Notes under the pieces: model-generated | Databases searched by the model: none | What the model was told of the DNA's origin: nothing | What the model saw: the letters and a program-made list of their open reading frames with translations, nothing else | Translations under genes and position numbers: made by a program | Part shown: piece after piece, positions 24,993 to 34,233 of the stretch | Position numbering within the stretch: the first letter of the stretch is position 1 | Layout of the letters: each line of letters starts with the position of its first letter | Origin: CAMTWZ01 sp964412365 | GTDB taxonomy: Bacteria; Bacteroidota; Rhodothermia; Balneolales; HLUCCA01 | DNA length: 64,000 bases | Assembly (NCBI GenBank): GCA_964412365.1 | Contig: CAYPOI010000001.1 | Coordinates: 1 to 64,000 of the forward strand | Reading direction: 5' to 3'

Positions 24993-26731
24993 GACCGGAA
25001 GCGGCCTCGAATCTCATCCAGCGGCAGATACACCAGCGTCGGTTTGTTCATCGGATCCACATAAGGGGATTCGCACGCGAACAATTGATCGATCAAGGCT
25101 TCCATTTCAGGGAGGCCGAGTTTTCGTCCACGCGGAATCGCCGTTTTCGACGCATAGGCGATGGCCAGTTTCTCCCGAGGCTTCAATTTCAGCGACGGAT
25201 GCACTTGTTGGTACTGCTGAAGGATGGATGTGAGCAGATTTCGCTCATCCCCCATCGTGATGTCGGCCGGCACGCCGTTGATCAGCACCGAATTTCCACT
25301 GACCAGTGTGATATCGAACCCCATCCGCAGAATATCCGGCAATAGTTGTTTTAAGACGGAATAATCGGATGCGGAAAATTCGACGGATTGGGGAAATAAC
25401 AATTGTTGTGTCCCGGCCAGGCCCGTTTCCGCGGCTTGAAGCGCCCTCTCATACACAATGCGCCGATGCGCGGCGGACTGATCGATCACGCACAAGCCTG
25501 TGAGCGTCTGCGTGAGGATGTACGACTCGTGCAATTGCCAGAATCCGCTGTTCTTTTCCGGCTTGGCGGGCTGCGTCGGAAACGCATACAAGGCTTGAGC
25601 CAGATCGGGCGGCATATTGATGCGGGAAGGTATCTGCGCGGTGCTGATCCCCTGTGCGGAAACATCAAACCGAGGCGACGGAAAGCTGAACTCCGGGATA
25701 GGAAACGAATCCATAAATGAATCTGGCATCTGTTCGGGCACCGAAAAGCGCTGATTCAGGGCGCGTTTGACGACCGAGCGTGTGAGTCCGGCGACGGTCC
25801 GCTCATCTTCAAAGCGTACTTCCATCTTCGACGGATGCACATTCACATCCACCAATTCCGGATCGAGATCGAAGAACAAGCTGAAAAACGGATACGAATC
25901 GTCGCGAAGCCACGGGCGATATTGCTCCAACACCTGATGAATCAAGTGACGATGCATGAACGGACGCCCATTCACGAACAGAAATTGCTCGCCACGATTC
26001 TTGCGGGCCAATTTCGGATCGCTGACGAAGCCATAAATGCGCACGAACCCGGCCGCTTCATCGATGGGAATGAGACTGGCTTTGTATGATTTTCCGAACA
26101 GGTCGGCGATCCGGCTCAGGCTGTCCTGCGCAGGAAGACGGTAGATCGCCTCGTTCTCGTCATGCAGTTCGAAGGCCACATCCGGATTGGACAAAGCCAT
26201 CTGCTGAAAAATGGTCAGGTTATGCCGCATCTCGGTGGCATCGGTTTTCAGAAAGGCGCGACGGGCCGGGACATTGAAAAAGAGATTCCGCACCGCGACA
26301 GATGTTCCGTTTTCAGTCGCCACAGGACGATAACTTCTCTCATCCCCGCCCCAACTCTCGTATTCGGTGCCGCTGGCATCTTCCACGCGCTTTGATTTGA
26401 GCGTGACCTGCGCGATCGATGCGATCGAGGCCATCGCTTCACCCCGGAAACCAAGCGTTTGAATGCGGCTCAGATCTTCGATCGAATGAATCTTCGATGT
26501 GGCATGACGCAGAAAGCAGTTCGGGATGTCCTCATGCGCCATCCCGCAACCGTTATCGACCACTTGGATGAGTGAGCGTCCGGCCTGATGCATGGTCACG
26601 ACAATGCGCGACGCCCCGGAATCCAACGAATTATCGAGCAATTCCTTGAGAACGGAAGACGGACGCTGCACCACTTCTCCGGCCGCGATCTTGTTCGCGA
26701 TTTCGGGTGGCAAAAGACGAATGACAGACAC
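24989..26731 (-). CDS. mutL: DNA mismatch repair protein MutL
   Basis: A 580-residue protein. The GHKL ATPase is complete: SSVLKELLDNSLDSGAS, QVVDNGCGM and TLGFRGEAMASI, then the MutL transducer domain with LFFNVPARRAFLK and FLFVNGRPFMHRH. The C-terminal dimerisation domain carries IDQSAAHRRIVYE where endonuclease-type MutL proteins have DQHAxxExxxxE, so the His and the first Glu are replaced. This suggests the nicking activity is reduced or lost. The gene ends in a four-base overlap with dnaB and starts eight bases after the small membrane protein gene. Confidence 0.93.
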   Translation of the reverse strand: MSVIRLLPPEIANKIAAGEVVQRPSSVLKELLDNSLDSGASRIVVTMHQAGRSLIQVVDNGCGMAHEDIPNCFLRHATSKIHSIEDLSRIQTLGFRGEAMASIASIAQVTLKSKRVEDASGTEYESWGGDERSYRPVATENGTSVAVRNLFFNVPARRAFLKTDATEMRHNLTIFQQMALSNPDVAFELHDENEAIYRLPAQDSLSRIADLFGKSYKASLIPIDEAAGFVRIYGFVSDPKLARKNRGEQFLFVNGRPFMHRHLIHQVLEQYRPWLRDDSYPFFSLFFDLDPELVDVNVHPSKMEVRFEDERTVAGLTRSVVKRALNQRFSVPEQMPDSFMDSFPIPEFSFPSPRFDVSAQGISTAQIPSRINMPPDLAQALYAFPTQPAKPEKNSGFWQLHESYILTQTLTGLCVIDQSAAHRRIVYERALQAAETGLAGTQQLLFPQSVEFSASDYSVLKQLLPDILRMGFDITLVSGNSVLINGVPADITMGDERNLLTSILQQYQQVHPSLKLKPREKLAIAYASKTAIPRGRKLGLPEMEALIDQLFACESPYVDPMNKPTLVYLPLDEIRGRFRS

Positions 26732-26739
26732 GAGAGTGG

Positions 26740-26943
26740 TTAAGAACCTATTTGATAGATGATGTAGAGAACCAAAAACAATAGCACGGCCAGGATGGTG
26801 ACGCTCTTGGCCTGACCCTTGCGAACTTTGCTCTCGAATTGGATTCGATCGCGCAACGGTCGATCATCTTTCGGCTTGTAAAACCTCGGTTCGTAGTCGA
26901 ACTTCTTCGGTCTCACCTTCGGACTGAATGATGTGCGTATCAT
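26740..26943 (-). CDS. Small single-pass membrane protein upstream of mutL
   Basis: A 67-residue protein. The first 48 residues are basic and contain KKFDYEPRFYKPKDD; one TM helix (about 48-64) is at the C-terminus. Short proteins with the phrase F-Y-x-PRFY-x-P beside mutL are common in Bacteroidota and are often misnamed riboflavin synthase subunit beta. No function is known. It is eight bases upstream of mutL on the same strand and its start is 26 bases from the divergent gene at 26970. Confidence 0.75.
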   Translation of the reverse strand: MIRTSFSPKVRPKKFDYEPRFYKPKDDRPLRDRIQFESKVRKGQAKSVTILAVLLFLVLYIIYQIGS

Positions 26944-26969
26944 GTGCGAATATACCTATCTTAGCCCAC

Positions 26970-27398
26970 ATGTACATCGGATTCCAACACCTTCATTCTG
27001 TTTTGGCCTATGCCGTGCTGCTCCTTTTGGTCGCCGCGGTAGGAATGGCCAAATATGGCTGGTTCTTGAACAAGCCCTTCACCGAAACGCAACGCAAGGT
27101 CACCTTGTTCGCTCTCATCGGCTCCCACGTCCAACTTTTGGTCGGATTGGTGCTGTATTTCATCTCCCCGCTCGGGCTGTCGAATCTGTCTGGCGAGACG
27201 ATGGGAAATTCCATGGCCCGGCTCTATGCACTGGAACATCCGCTCATCAACATCATCGCGTTGGTGCTGATCACGGTCGGATTTTCAACCGCGAAACGCC
27301 TGACCGAAGACAAGAAGAAGCATGCCCGCATCGTGTGGATGTACGGCATTGGCCTGCTTCTCATCTTGAGTCGGATTCCGTGGAGTGCTTGGCCCTGA
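26970..27398 (+). CDS. Four-helix cytochrome-b-like membrane protein
   Basis: A 142-residue protein starting at ATG 26970 (MYIGFQHLHSVLAYAV). It has four TM helices (about 8-27, 45-66, 84-103, 118-137). His residues near the helices (QHLHS, GSHVQLL, EHPLINI, KKHARI) and the phrase LIGSHVQLLVGLVLYF match a Bacteroidota family usually annotated as cytochrome B. Haem binding is not proven. The gene ends at TGA 27398, back to back with the stop of the dioxygenase gene (shared palindrome TGATCA). Confidence 0.7.
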   Translation: MYIGFQHLHSVLAYAVLLLLVAAVGMAKYGWFLNKPFTETQRKVTLFALIGSHVQLLVGLVLYFISPLGLSNLSGETMGNSMARLYALEHPLINIIALVLITVGFSTAKRLTEDKKKHARIVWMYGIGLLLILSRIPWSAWP

Positions 27399-28340
27399 TC
27401 AGACGTTGATCGGCGGTAGCGAGGCTTCGATTTCGGTACGTTGCGATTCCAGCCATGGAGGCAGGATGAGCGTTTCACCCAGGTGTTCCATGTCCTCATC
27501 TCGACCAAATCCGGGTCCGTCCGTCGCCAATTCGAACACGATGCCATTCGGCTCTCGGAAATAGACGCTTTCAAACCAGAAACGATCGATTTTAGGGCTT
27601 GGCTGCAATCCGGCGCGGTTGACCAGATCTCGCAGAGCGAGTTCTTCGGCCACATCATTCATCCTCCAGGCCACATGATGCACGCCGCCGCTTCCCCATC
27701 GACCCAAAGGTAGGTCTGGAAACGCGCCGACATCCACATAGGTTCCGGAACCGCCGATGCCGGACTCAAAGCGCGTCCAGTCCCCATCCGTCGCCACGTT
27801 TTTGAATCCCATGATGCGGGTGAGTAGTTGCTCGGTCGGACCCATGGTATGCAAGGTCAGCCTCAACGTGTGAAATCCTCTGAGCTGATGTTCCGACGGA
27901 ACCGGGCTCTTCTCCCAAGAGATGATTTCGCGCGGCGAAGCAGTCGTTGTTAGCGTCAGACGAAGTCCATCTGGATCACGAAATGCCAAAACCGATTCCC
28001 CGAAGCGGGTTTCTTCCGCATCAAGCGTCACATCATTCGCGGCAAGACGGTCTTTCCAGTACTGAAGCGAAGAAACCGGAATCGCGAAGGAGGTTTCGGA
28101 AACGAGTCCGTGACCTTCTTTCACCTTGGTCATGTTCGGCCACGGGAAAAAGGTAAGATCGGTGCCGGGTGTGCCATGGGCATCGGCGAAAAACAGGTGA
28201 TAGACATCCGGAGCGTCTTGATTGACGGACTTTTTCACAAGTCTTAATCCAAGCACTTGCGTGTAAAAACGTACATTACGCCCGGGATCTCCGGCGAATG
28301 CGGTGATGTGATGAATTCCGTGAACCACTGGAGTGTTCAT
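27399..28340 (-). CDS. Ring-cleaving dioxygenase, VOC family (MhqO/LinE type)
   Basis: A 313-residue protein with two VOC modules. The first (about 6-140) begins GIHHITAFAGDPGRNVRFY; the second (about 150-290) has GVHHVAWRMND and the metal-site Glu in NGIVFELATDGPGF. The layout is that of MhqO/MhqA-type hydroquinone dioxygenases, which open dihydroxylated aromatic rings using Fe(II). The C-terminus HLGETLILPPWLE is typical of the family. It is divergent from the fatty acid hydroxylase gene with a 12-bp palindrome (28375-28386) between them. Confidence 0.88.
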   Translation of the reverse strand: MNTPVVHGIHHITAFAGDPGRNVRFYTQVLGLRLVKKSVNQDAPDVYHLFFADAHGTPGTDLTFFPWPNMTKVKEGHGLVSETSFAIPVSSLQYWKDRLAANDVTLDAEETRFGESVLAFRDPDGLRLTLTTTASPREIISWEKSPVPSEHQLRGFHTLRLTLHTMGPTEQLLTRIMGFKNVATDGDWTRFESGIGGSGTYVDVGAFPDLPLGRWGSGGVHHVAWRMNDVAEELALRDLVNRAGLQPSPKIDRFWFESVYFREPNGIVFELATDGPGFGRDEDMEHLGETLILPPWLESQRTEIEASLPPINV

Positions 28341-28374
28341 ATTCGATTCCTAATTGGTGTTTCGTTAAATATAC

Positions 28375-28386
28375 TTGTTTAAACAA
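28375..28386. promoter_or_regulatory. Perfect 12-bp palindrome in the dioxygenase/hydroxylase promoter region
   Basis: TTGTTTAAACAA is its own reverse complement. It lies in the 56-base gap between the divergent starts at 28340 and 28397. The TTG-CAA ends resemble MarR-family operators, and MhqO-type dioxygenases are often controlled by MarR regulators. No regulator gene is adjacent. Confidence 0.4.
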
Positions 28387-28396
28387 CTAATATCCA

Positions 28397-29134
28397 TTGC
28401 ACGTTCCCATCATAATACTCGTTTTGGCCATTCTCTTGGGATGGGAGTACTGGCAGCCGTTTTTCGGGTTTTTCAAGTCCGATTGGCGCAAGCGGATGCG
28501 GCACGACGGCTTCAATCTGGCCATCGGAGTTGCCAATGGCATCCTCATCACGCTGCTGTTCGCCTCCTTATGGGCTGCAACGGCGAGCTGGGCTGAATCC
28601 ACATCCTTTGGTTTATTCAATACAGTAGACCTTCCCATCTGGGCGCATTGGATCGGCGTTTTCTTGCTGTTGGATGTCTGGATGTACGTCTGGCACCGCA
28701 TCAACCACACCATCCCCTTCTTATGGCGGTTTCATACGTTCCATCATAGCGATACGCAGATGGATGTGACCACCGCGAGCCGGTTTCATGTGGTGGAAAT
28801 CGTGCTATCGTCGGTGCTTCGCGTCCCGGTCATCGCACTGCTCGGCGTTAGCTTGGAAGAACTGGTGATCTATGAGGCGGTGATGTTCGCCGTGGTGCAA
28901 TTTCATCATGCGGACATCGGACTTCCCGCGAAACTGGACACGGTGCTTAGCTGGGTGATCGTCACTCCGAATCTGCACAAGGTGCATCATTCGGCTTGGC
29001 AGCCGGAGACTGATTCGAATTACGGTTCCCTCTTCTCGTTCTGGGATCGGTTGTTCCGCAGCAAGCGAATGAGGGAGGATTTGGAGAAGATTCGGTTTGG
29101 GGTGGATCGTGTTGACCAAGGCTCTAAGCTCTAA
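28397..29134 (+). CDS. Fatty acid hydroxylase / sterol desaturase family protein
   Basis: A 245-residue membrane protein with four or so TM helices. The di-iron histidine motifs of the family are present in order: WHRINH, FHTFHHSD, QFHHADIG and HKVHHS. An in-frame stop lies three codons before TTG 28397, and no ATG is available until residue 34, so the TTG start is used. The family hydroxylates or desaturates lipids with O2. The final codons and stop lie in a short duplicated sequence (GCTCTAA twice). Confidence 0.85.
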   Translation: MHVPIIILVLAILLGWEYWQPFFGFFKSDWRKRMRHDGFNLAIGVANGILITLLFASLWAATASWAESTSFGLFNTVDLPIWAHWIGVFLLLDVWMYVWHRINHTIPFLWRFHTFHHSDTQMDVTTASRFHVVEIVLSSVLRVPVIALLGVSLEELVIYEAVMFAVVQFHHADIGLPAKLDTVLSWVIVTPNLHKVHHSAWQPETDSNYGSLFSFWDRLFRSKRMREDLEKIRFGVDRVDQGSKL

Positions 29135-29157
29135 GCATCCCGCATCCAGCATCCCGC
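29121..29157. repeat. Low-complexity duplication at the 3' end of the hydroxylase gene
   Basis: GCTCTAA occurs twice in tandem (29121-29134), including the stop codon, followed by CATCCCG-CATCCA-GCATCCCG (29136-29157). The region lies between two converging genes and is probably slippage-derived. Confidence 0.6.
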
Positions 29158-29159
29158 TT

Positions 29160-30341
29160 CTACTGCCCCGCCCAGCGCCTCAGCGATTCGTTCTCAAGAC
29201 CGGATAGTTCGAACGCGAGACGCATCACGCGTCCTTCACGCCAGATGGACAAGTCTACGCTTTCACCCGGACGCAACACCGCGATGCGTGTCTGCAATTC
29301 ATTCGCTTCGTTCACTTCCATGCCGTTCACGCTCAGCACGATGTCGCGCATGCGGAGTCCTCCTTTGTCTGCCGCGCCACCACGGACGAGGTTCACGACT
29401 TCCACTCCTTGAACATCGGTCATGCCGGCGGTTTCGGCACGGTCTTGATCCACAGCCACGATCTGAACTCCGAGATACGCGCGACGCACATCCCCGAATT
29501 CAATGAGATCTTGAGCGATCTTGAACGCCAGATTGATCGGAACCGCGAAACCATACCCTTGATACGCCCCATTTTCGGTCGCGATGGCGGTGTTGATGCC
29601 GATGAGGTGTCCGCGCGAATTGACCAGCGCGCCACCAGAATTTCCTTTGTTGATGGCCGCATCCGTCTGGATGAAGCTCTCGATGCGCATCCGATCATTA
29701 ATGATGGCCACATCCCGCCCCAATGCGCTAACGATTCCAGCAGTGACCGTCGAACGAAGCCGAAACGGATTTCCGACTGCCATCACCCAATCGCCCACTT
29801 CCAATTCATCCGAATCGCCAATCGTGATATGTGGAAGTTCGGTCGACTCGATTTTAAGGACAGCCAAATCTGTGGATGGATCGCGGCCAATCAGTTTCGC
29901 AGGATACGTGCGCTTATTGGTCAACCCCACCATGATGCTGTTTTCGATGGCATCGGCGATCACATGATTGTTTGTGATGATGTATCCATCCGCCGTAATG
30001 AGCACACCTGATCCGATGGATGTGGTTTCCCGACGAGGAAGGATGCGATCGAGCATGGTCGGGTCGGACGAACCGACTTCCCTCGAGCTAGGAACTCTTG
30101 TTTCGATGTAGACAACGGTCGGAGTGACGGACCGTGAAACGGATTTCAGGTCGGGAGTGAGTCCGCCGGTGATGGCGGGAATCACCACCTCCGATGGATC
30201 AGCCTGTTTCACTTGAGTGAGCTGGATCCTGGTTTCATAAGGGATGGAAATACCCGCATAAAACACCATCACCACCATGCCGGAAACCATTCCGATCAGG
30301 ATGAGGAGCACACCAGTGAGAAGTTTGTGATTCGTGTTCAT
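29160..30341 (-). CDS. Membrane-anchored HtrA/DegP-family serine protease
   Basis: A 393-residue protein with an N-terminal TM anchor or uncleaved signal (about 7-31). The trypsin-like domain (about 70-265) has catalytic His126 (TNNHV), Asp158 (DPSTDLAVLK) and Ser235 (NKGNSGGALV). One PDZ domain follows (about 275-380). It degrades or refolds damaged proteins in the periplasm; with one PDZ it is DegS-like in layout, but no sigma-E pathway is seen. The start overlaps the recO stop by four bases, so it is the last gene of DUF3047-RND-recO-htrA. Confidence 0.92.
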   Translation of the reverse strand: MNTNHKLLTGVLLILIGMVSGMVVMVFYAGISIPYETRIQLTQVKQADPSEVVIPAITGGLTPDLKSVSRSVTPTVVYIETRVPSSREVGSSDPTMLDRILPRRETTSIGSGVLITADGYIITNNHVIADAIENSIMVGLTNKRTYPAKLIGRDPSTDLAVLKIESTELPHITIGDSDELEVGDWVMAVGNPFRLRSTVTAGIVSALGRDVAIINDRMRIESFIQTDAAINKGNSGGALVNSRGHLIGINTAIATENGAYQGYGFAVPINLAFKIAQDLIEFGDVRRAYLGVQIVAVDQDRAETAGMTDVQGVEVVNLVRGGAADKGGLRMRDIVLSVNGMEVNEANELQTRIAVLRPGESVDLSIWREGRVMRLAFELSGLENESLRRWAGQ

Positions 30342-31078
30342 GTACCGGCTTCGTCGAGTGATCTGAAGAGCAATGCGTCGGACCGACGCTCCCGCATCGA
30401 CGACGCATGTTGTTGAATATATACATCCAAATGATGAATGAGCTGTTTTAGTTCACTCGCTGGCATGCTTTTTTTAAATAACGCCGATTGACGGGCTCGG
30501 ATTGCGATGCGCAGATACGCCGATTGGGCATCGGTCAACTTGAAGGAAAGTCCCATTCCGGGCACATCCGACAGCTCACCGTCCTCCACATTCAGGAATC
30601 GACCACTTACTTCCGAATCGGATATCACAAACCCCATGAATTCGCTCACACGAATCTGGATATAAGGTAAAATATAGGCCGGTTCGATGTCGGGTGGCGC
30701 GTTGTTCAACCATCCCAAAAGTGATTCCGCAAAATCGAAATAGTCGGACATGGGCTGATCTTCGTGCATCATCTGATCTGTAAGCTCCAGAAAGGCCATC
30801 ACAAGGGCCAATCGTCCGAAATCGGTACGGATGCCCCATGTTTGTGTGCGGAACTCGGTGAGGGTCAGCGTTTGGATCGACCTCCCCTCCTTCAAGCTCA
30901 CCTGGATGTTCAGAACCGAGCCCGGTTCCAGGTATCCGGCGAATGGGGATTTCGGATTTCGGCACCCTTTCGCCATCACCGCCATTTTCCCTGTTTCACG
31001 GGTGAACAGGGTGACAATGCGGCTGGACTCCTGAAAGTCCACACACCTCAACACGATCGCGGGTGTGCGGAGCGTCAT
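30338..31078 (-). CDS. recO: DNA repair protein RecO
   Basis: A 246-residue protein with the N-terminal OB-fold (about 1-80; TPAIVLRCVDFQESSRIVTL and GYLEPGSVLNI) and the helical C-terminal domain. RecO loads RecA on SSB-coated DNA with RecR. The four cysteines of the zinc finger seen in many RecO proteins are absent: only two Cys occur, both in the N-terminal part. It overlaps the RND gene by one base and htrA by four. Confidence 0.87.
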   Translation of the reverse strand: MTLRTPAIVLRCVDFQESSRIVTLFTRETGKMAVMAKGCRNPKSPFAGYLEPGSVLNIQVSLKEGRSIQTLTLTEFRTQTWGIRTDFGRLALVMAFLELTDQMMHEDQPMSDYFDFAESLLGWLNNAPPDIEPAYILPYIQIRVSEFMGFVISDSEVSGRFLNVEDGELSDVPGMGLSFKLTDAQSAYLRIAIRARQSALFKKSMPASELKQLIHHLDVYIQQHASSMRERRSDALLFRSLDEAGT

Positions 31079-33474
31079 CAGTTCTCGTCTTTATGCCGGG
31101 CGATGAAGTGGATCCATCCGCGGTCTTCCAATACTTGGATGAGCGCCGGTAAGAAGGTCAGGGCAGATAACAAGGTCATGCCCACGCCGATGGTGGCAAG
31201 CAGTCCGATGGAATACAAGCCGGGATGGTTGGTGAGCAGCAAGCCCATGAACCCGAACATGGTGGTAATGGATCCGATGGAGATATGCTGACCCGTGCTT
31301 TTCAGAACGTTCCACATGCTTTTCGGTCCTTCCTCCAAATACCGAGTTGCCAAATGGACTCCATTATCATTTCCGATGCCCAAAATCGCAGGCAGAACCA
31401 CCAAGTTGTAGAAGTTGAACTTGATGTCGAATAAAATCATGATGCCGAAGGTCCACGACAGACCCACAATGAGTGGCAACATGGCGATGATCGACCAACG
31501 CAACGATCGGAAGGAGAACAACACGATCAGAACAATCATCACGAAGGTTCCGGTCACGAAATACGGACTTTCATCTTGCATCAGTTCCAGCATTTCCGCA
31601 GCGGCGATGCTGGTGCTTCCGCTATGGAATTCGCGTCCATCGGAAGTGGTGATGAGGCCGATTTCATTCTTGAATGCGATAGAATTGCGTCCGTCCGACA
31701 ATCCGACGGATGGATAAATCATCACGAATTTGCCGAGCTCGCCGTCGCGGGTCATGAACCGGTTTTTGAGGTAATCCGGGATTTCGTCCAAGTCGATGGG
31801 CTTCGTCACTTTCGACGCCCGACGCAGGATGTTCAAATTCTCATTGTCCTGACCACTGATGAACGGATCATCGAGTTGNNNNNNNNNNNNNNNNNNNNNN
31901 NNNNNNNNNNNNNNNNNNNNNNNNNNNNNNNNNNNNNNNNNNNNNNNNNNNNNNNNNNNNNNNNNNNNNNNNNNNNNNTTGTATTCGGGGAACTCCGGCT
32001 CCAGCTTGCCGAAATCATATTCGAAGGAGATGCGTCCGGAAAACACGATGACCAAGAACATCACGACGAAGCCGAAGATGGTGATGGGTAAGGCGAACGG
32101 GTAGCGTTTGGTCACGACCACGGCATGTTCATCGACCACATTCCGGTTTACCAGGATCCATCCGAACCGCTCGAACAGGGTGACCAAAGCCGGAAGGATG
32201 AACGACATCGCGAACCAAGCCAGCATGATGCCGACCGTTGCGATGAATCCGAATTCGGAAAAGCCTCTGAAATCGGCGAACGTGAGCACGAACAACGCGA
32301 CGGCTGTGGTCGTGGCCGCCGTGAAGATCGCCGCTCCGGATGATTCATAGGTAGCAAGGATCGCTTTTTCCACATCCATCCCGTCTGATCGCATTTCCAA
32401 ATAGCGGGCATAAAAGTGGATGCCGTAATCGATGCCCAATCCGAACAAGATCACAAACAGGACGGACGTCATCGTATTGAGTCCGCCCAGGTACAGATAC
32501 GTGAGTCCGAATGTGTAGACCAGACTCAAAAACAGCGGAATTCCGATCACCAACACCGAGACAGGTGCGCGTATGAAAAAGCTGAAGAATCCCTTCCGAC
32601 GGTCTTCGATCGAGCCGCGCTTGTAGTTCAGATACTTTTTCCCAAGGAAATAGAACATCACCAAGAGCAACACACTTCCGATTCCGGTGCTGAAGCTGTT
32701 GAAGACGTCGTCCATGATGGAGTCGATTTCAAGCAAGTGTTTTTTAAGGCGGCCACCGAATTTGACTTGCATCTCGGGATGGTAGCTGGCCGGGTTCATC
32801 GCCACGACCAAGGAATCGTAGTTGACGAACATCCGGCGGAGGAAGGCCAGATCGCTCTTGGCACCGGTCGGGAATAATTTGAGCGTGACAACCGTGCTGT
32901 CGGCATTGACCGGATATTCGGTCGGAATCATCTCCTTGTACACGTCTTCGAATTGCTGACCGGCGTCATCCTCTTCCTCGTAGTCCTCATCGTCTCCGAA
33001 ATCGATGAAAAACGGATTCGCTTCCAGTTTGGCGTTCTCGATCTCATCATCCAAATAGAGGATCAATTCATCCAATTCGTCTTCTGTTGCCAAAAACAGC
33101 GCGTAATCTTTCAGGACTTCCGTGTCTTTTCGGAATTCGACCTTGCTGAAATAGGGAGATTGCGAGCGACGGTCGTACAGTTCGAGGCTTTTGACGATGA
33201 GGTCTTCGGCGAAGCGCTTATTGGCTTCGAAATCGGGAGAACCGATGGCCACATCCATTTCCGTTTCACCGCCGACGGTTTCACGAAGCTGGTTCAGGGC
33301 GATGACACGGGGATTGTCTGCCGGCAGCAGATTGGCGATGTCGGTATCGATTTTCAGCTGAAGGGCGAAGTAGGCGGCGACGAGTCCCACAAGAAATGCC
33401 ATGCCGATCACACGGTACGGATGACGCACATTCCACAGAATGAGCGGTCTCAAATAATGAAGAAACTTATGCAT
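31078..33474 (-). CDS. MMPL/RND-superfamily transporter with a 100-N gap
   Basis: A roughly 800-residue inner-membrane protein. TM1 is near residues 20-37, followed by a large periplasmic loop (38-260) with a very acidic stretch (DFGDDEDYEEEDDAGQQFED), then TM2-6 with the TM4 motif GLGIDYGIHFYARY. After TM7 (about 455-475) a gap of 100 N (31879-31978) removes part of the second loop. The C-terminal half carries LGIGNDNGVHLATRYLEEG and the last TM helices. The layout resembles HpnN-type lipid exporters. It starts six bases after the DUF3047 gene and is translationally coupled to recO. The true length is uncertain because of the gap. Confidence 0.85.
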   Translation of the reverse strand: MHKFLHYLRPLILWNVRHPYRVIGMAFLVGLVAAYFALQLKIDTDIANLLPADNPRVIALNQLRETVGGETEMDVAIGSPDFEANKRFAEDLIVKSLELYDRRSQSPYFSKVEFRKDTEVLKDYALFLATEDELDELILYLDDEIENAKLEANPFFIDFGDDEDYEEEDDAGQQFEDVYKEMIPTEYPVNADSTVVTLKLFPTGAKSDLAFLRRMFVNYDSLVVAMNPASYHPEMQVKFGGRLKKHLLEIDSIMDDVFNSFSTGIGSVLLLVMFYFLGKKYLNYKRGSIEDRRKGFFSFFIRAPVSVLVIGIPLFLSLVYTFGLTYLYLGGLNTMTSVLFVILFGLGIDYGIHFYARYLEMRSDGMDVEKAILATYESSGAAIFTAATTTAVALFVLTFADFRGFSEFGFIATVGIMLAWFAMSFILPALVTLFERFGWILVNRNVVDEHAVVVTKRYPFALPITIFGFVVMFLVIVFSGRISFEYDFGKLEPEFPEYXXXXXXXXXXXXXXXXXXXXXXXXXXXXXXXXXXQLDDPFISGQDNENLNILRRASKVTKPIDLDEIPDYLKNRFMTRDGELGKFVMIYPSVGLSDGRNSIAFKNEIGLITTSDGREFHSGSTSIAAAEMLELMQDESPYFVTGTFVMIVLIVLFSFRSLRWSIIAMLPLIVGLSWTFGIMILFDIKFNFYNLVVLPAILGIGNDNGVHLATRYLEEGPKSMWNVLKSTGQHISIGSITTMFGFMGLLLTNHPGLYSIGLLATIGVGMTLLSALTFLPALIQVLEDRGWIHFIARHKDEN
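31879..31978. other. Assembly gap (100 N) inside the second RND gene
   Basis: Exactly 100 N, probably a placeholder. Both sides are the same gene in the same frame, so the missing part is the second periplasmic loop. Confidence 0.95.
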
Positions 33475-33480
33475 AGAGAA

Positions 33481-34173
33481 TCAGGGTGCGGACTTCAGAA
33501 TAATGCGGTCGTAATCGGCTTTTGAAAAGGACTGGGTATCGTCGGCATCACTCAAGATGAGGATACCGATCGGGCGTTTCGGCACGGCGCCTCGGAAAAA
33601 TCGGTTGTAATCGTCGACGATGTTCCTCTCGAAAGTGATCCATTTGCCCAGGTTTTTGGGTCCGGATTCCATCACAACAATATGTTGCATGTTCATGTTC
33701 CGTGAAGCGGTTTTACCTTCTTCCACCGTGCTGCTCCACGTGTATCGAACCACTTTTGGCATCCGAAACGCATTGAAACCCCATACCACGTAAATGCTGG
33801 CGGCCACATCGTTCTTCTTATCGGCGAATTCATTGGCCCCTTCGGGAAGTGCGTGAACGCGCCAATCCCAACTTAGAATCGGCATGTCGCGGATATCATT
33901 CAAAGTCTCGGCACCGATTTCCAATGACAGGTGCTTCGCATGCGATCCTTCATAACGCAGAAAAGTGCGTCCACCCTCTTTTCGGATGGCATAGTGATAA
34001 TCGTCACGCGACTCGCCGACATAGTTCGACGGCTTCGCATTCCCATCCCGATTGTACCATTTGGATGGCAAGGATCCGGGCGCTTCGTTCTCAAAATCTT
34101 CCAACACGACTTGACCTGAACTGGAGCCTATGAAAACGGAAACGAATAAACAAAAAATATAAACAGCGCGCAT
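33481..34173 (-). CDS. DUF3047 family secreted protein
   Basis: A 230-residue protein with a signal peptide (about 1-20, IGSSSGQ). The mature part has VLEDFENEAPGSLPSKWY, ILSWDWRVHALPEGANE and GILILSDADDTQSFSKADYD, which are diagnostic of DUF3047. The fold is likely a jelly-roll carbohydrate-binding-like sandwich; no activity is known. It is the first gene of the DUF3047-RND-recO-htrA run, with a likely promoter at 34201-34231. Confidence 0.85.
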   Translation of the reverse strand: MRAVYIFCLFVSVFIGSSSGQVVLEDFENEAPGSLPSKWYNRDGNAKPSNYVGESRDDYHYAIRKEGGRTFLRYEGSHAKHLSLEIGAETLNDIRDMPILSWDWRVHALPEGANEFADKKNDVAASIYVVWGFNAFRMPKVVRYTWSSTVEEGKTASRNMNMQHIVVMESGPKNLGKWITFERNIVDDYNRFFRGAVPKRPIGILILSDADDTQSFSKADYDRIILKSAP

Positions 34174-34200
34174 CTCAGTGAGATAAAGACGTTATGAAAT

Positions 34201-34231
34201 TAAACTTACCATTTTAACGACCTGCCTACAA
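34201..34231 (-). promoter_or_regulatory. Predicted promoter of the DUF3047-RND-recO-htrA operon
   Basis: On the minus strand TTG (34231-34229) is followed by 20 bases and TAAGTTTA (34208-34201), one mismatch from TAnnTTTG. It fits the 60-base gap between the pyruvyl transferase stop (34234) and the ATG at 34173. Confidence 0.45.
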
Positions 34232-34233
34232 GC

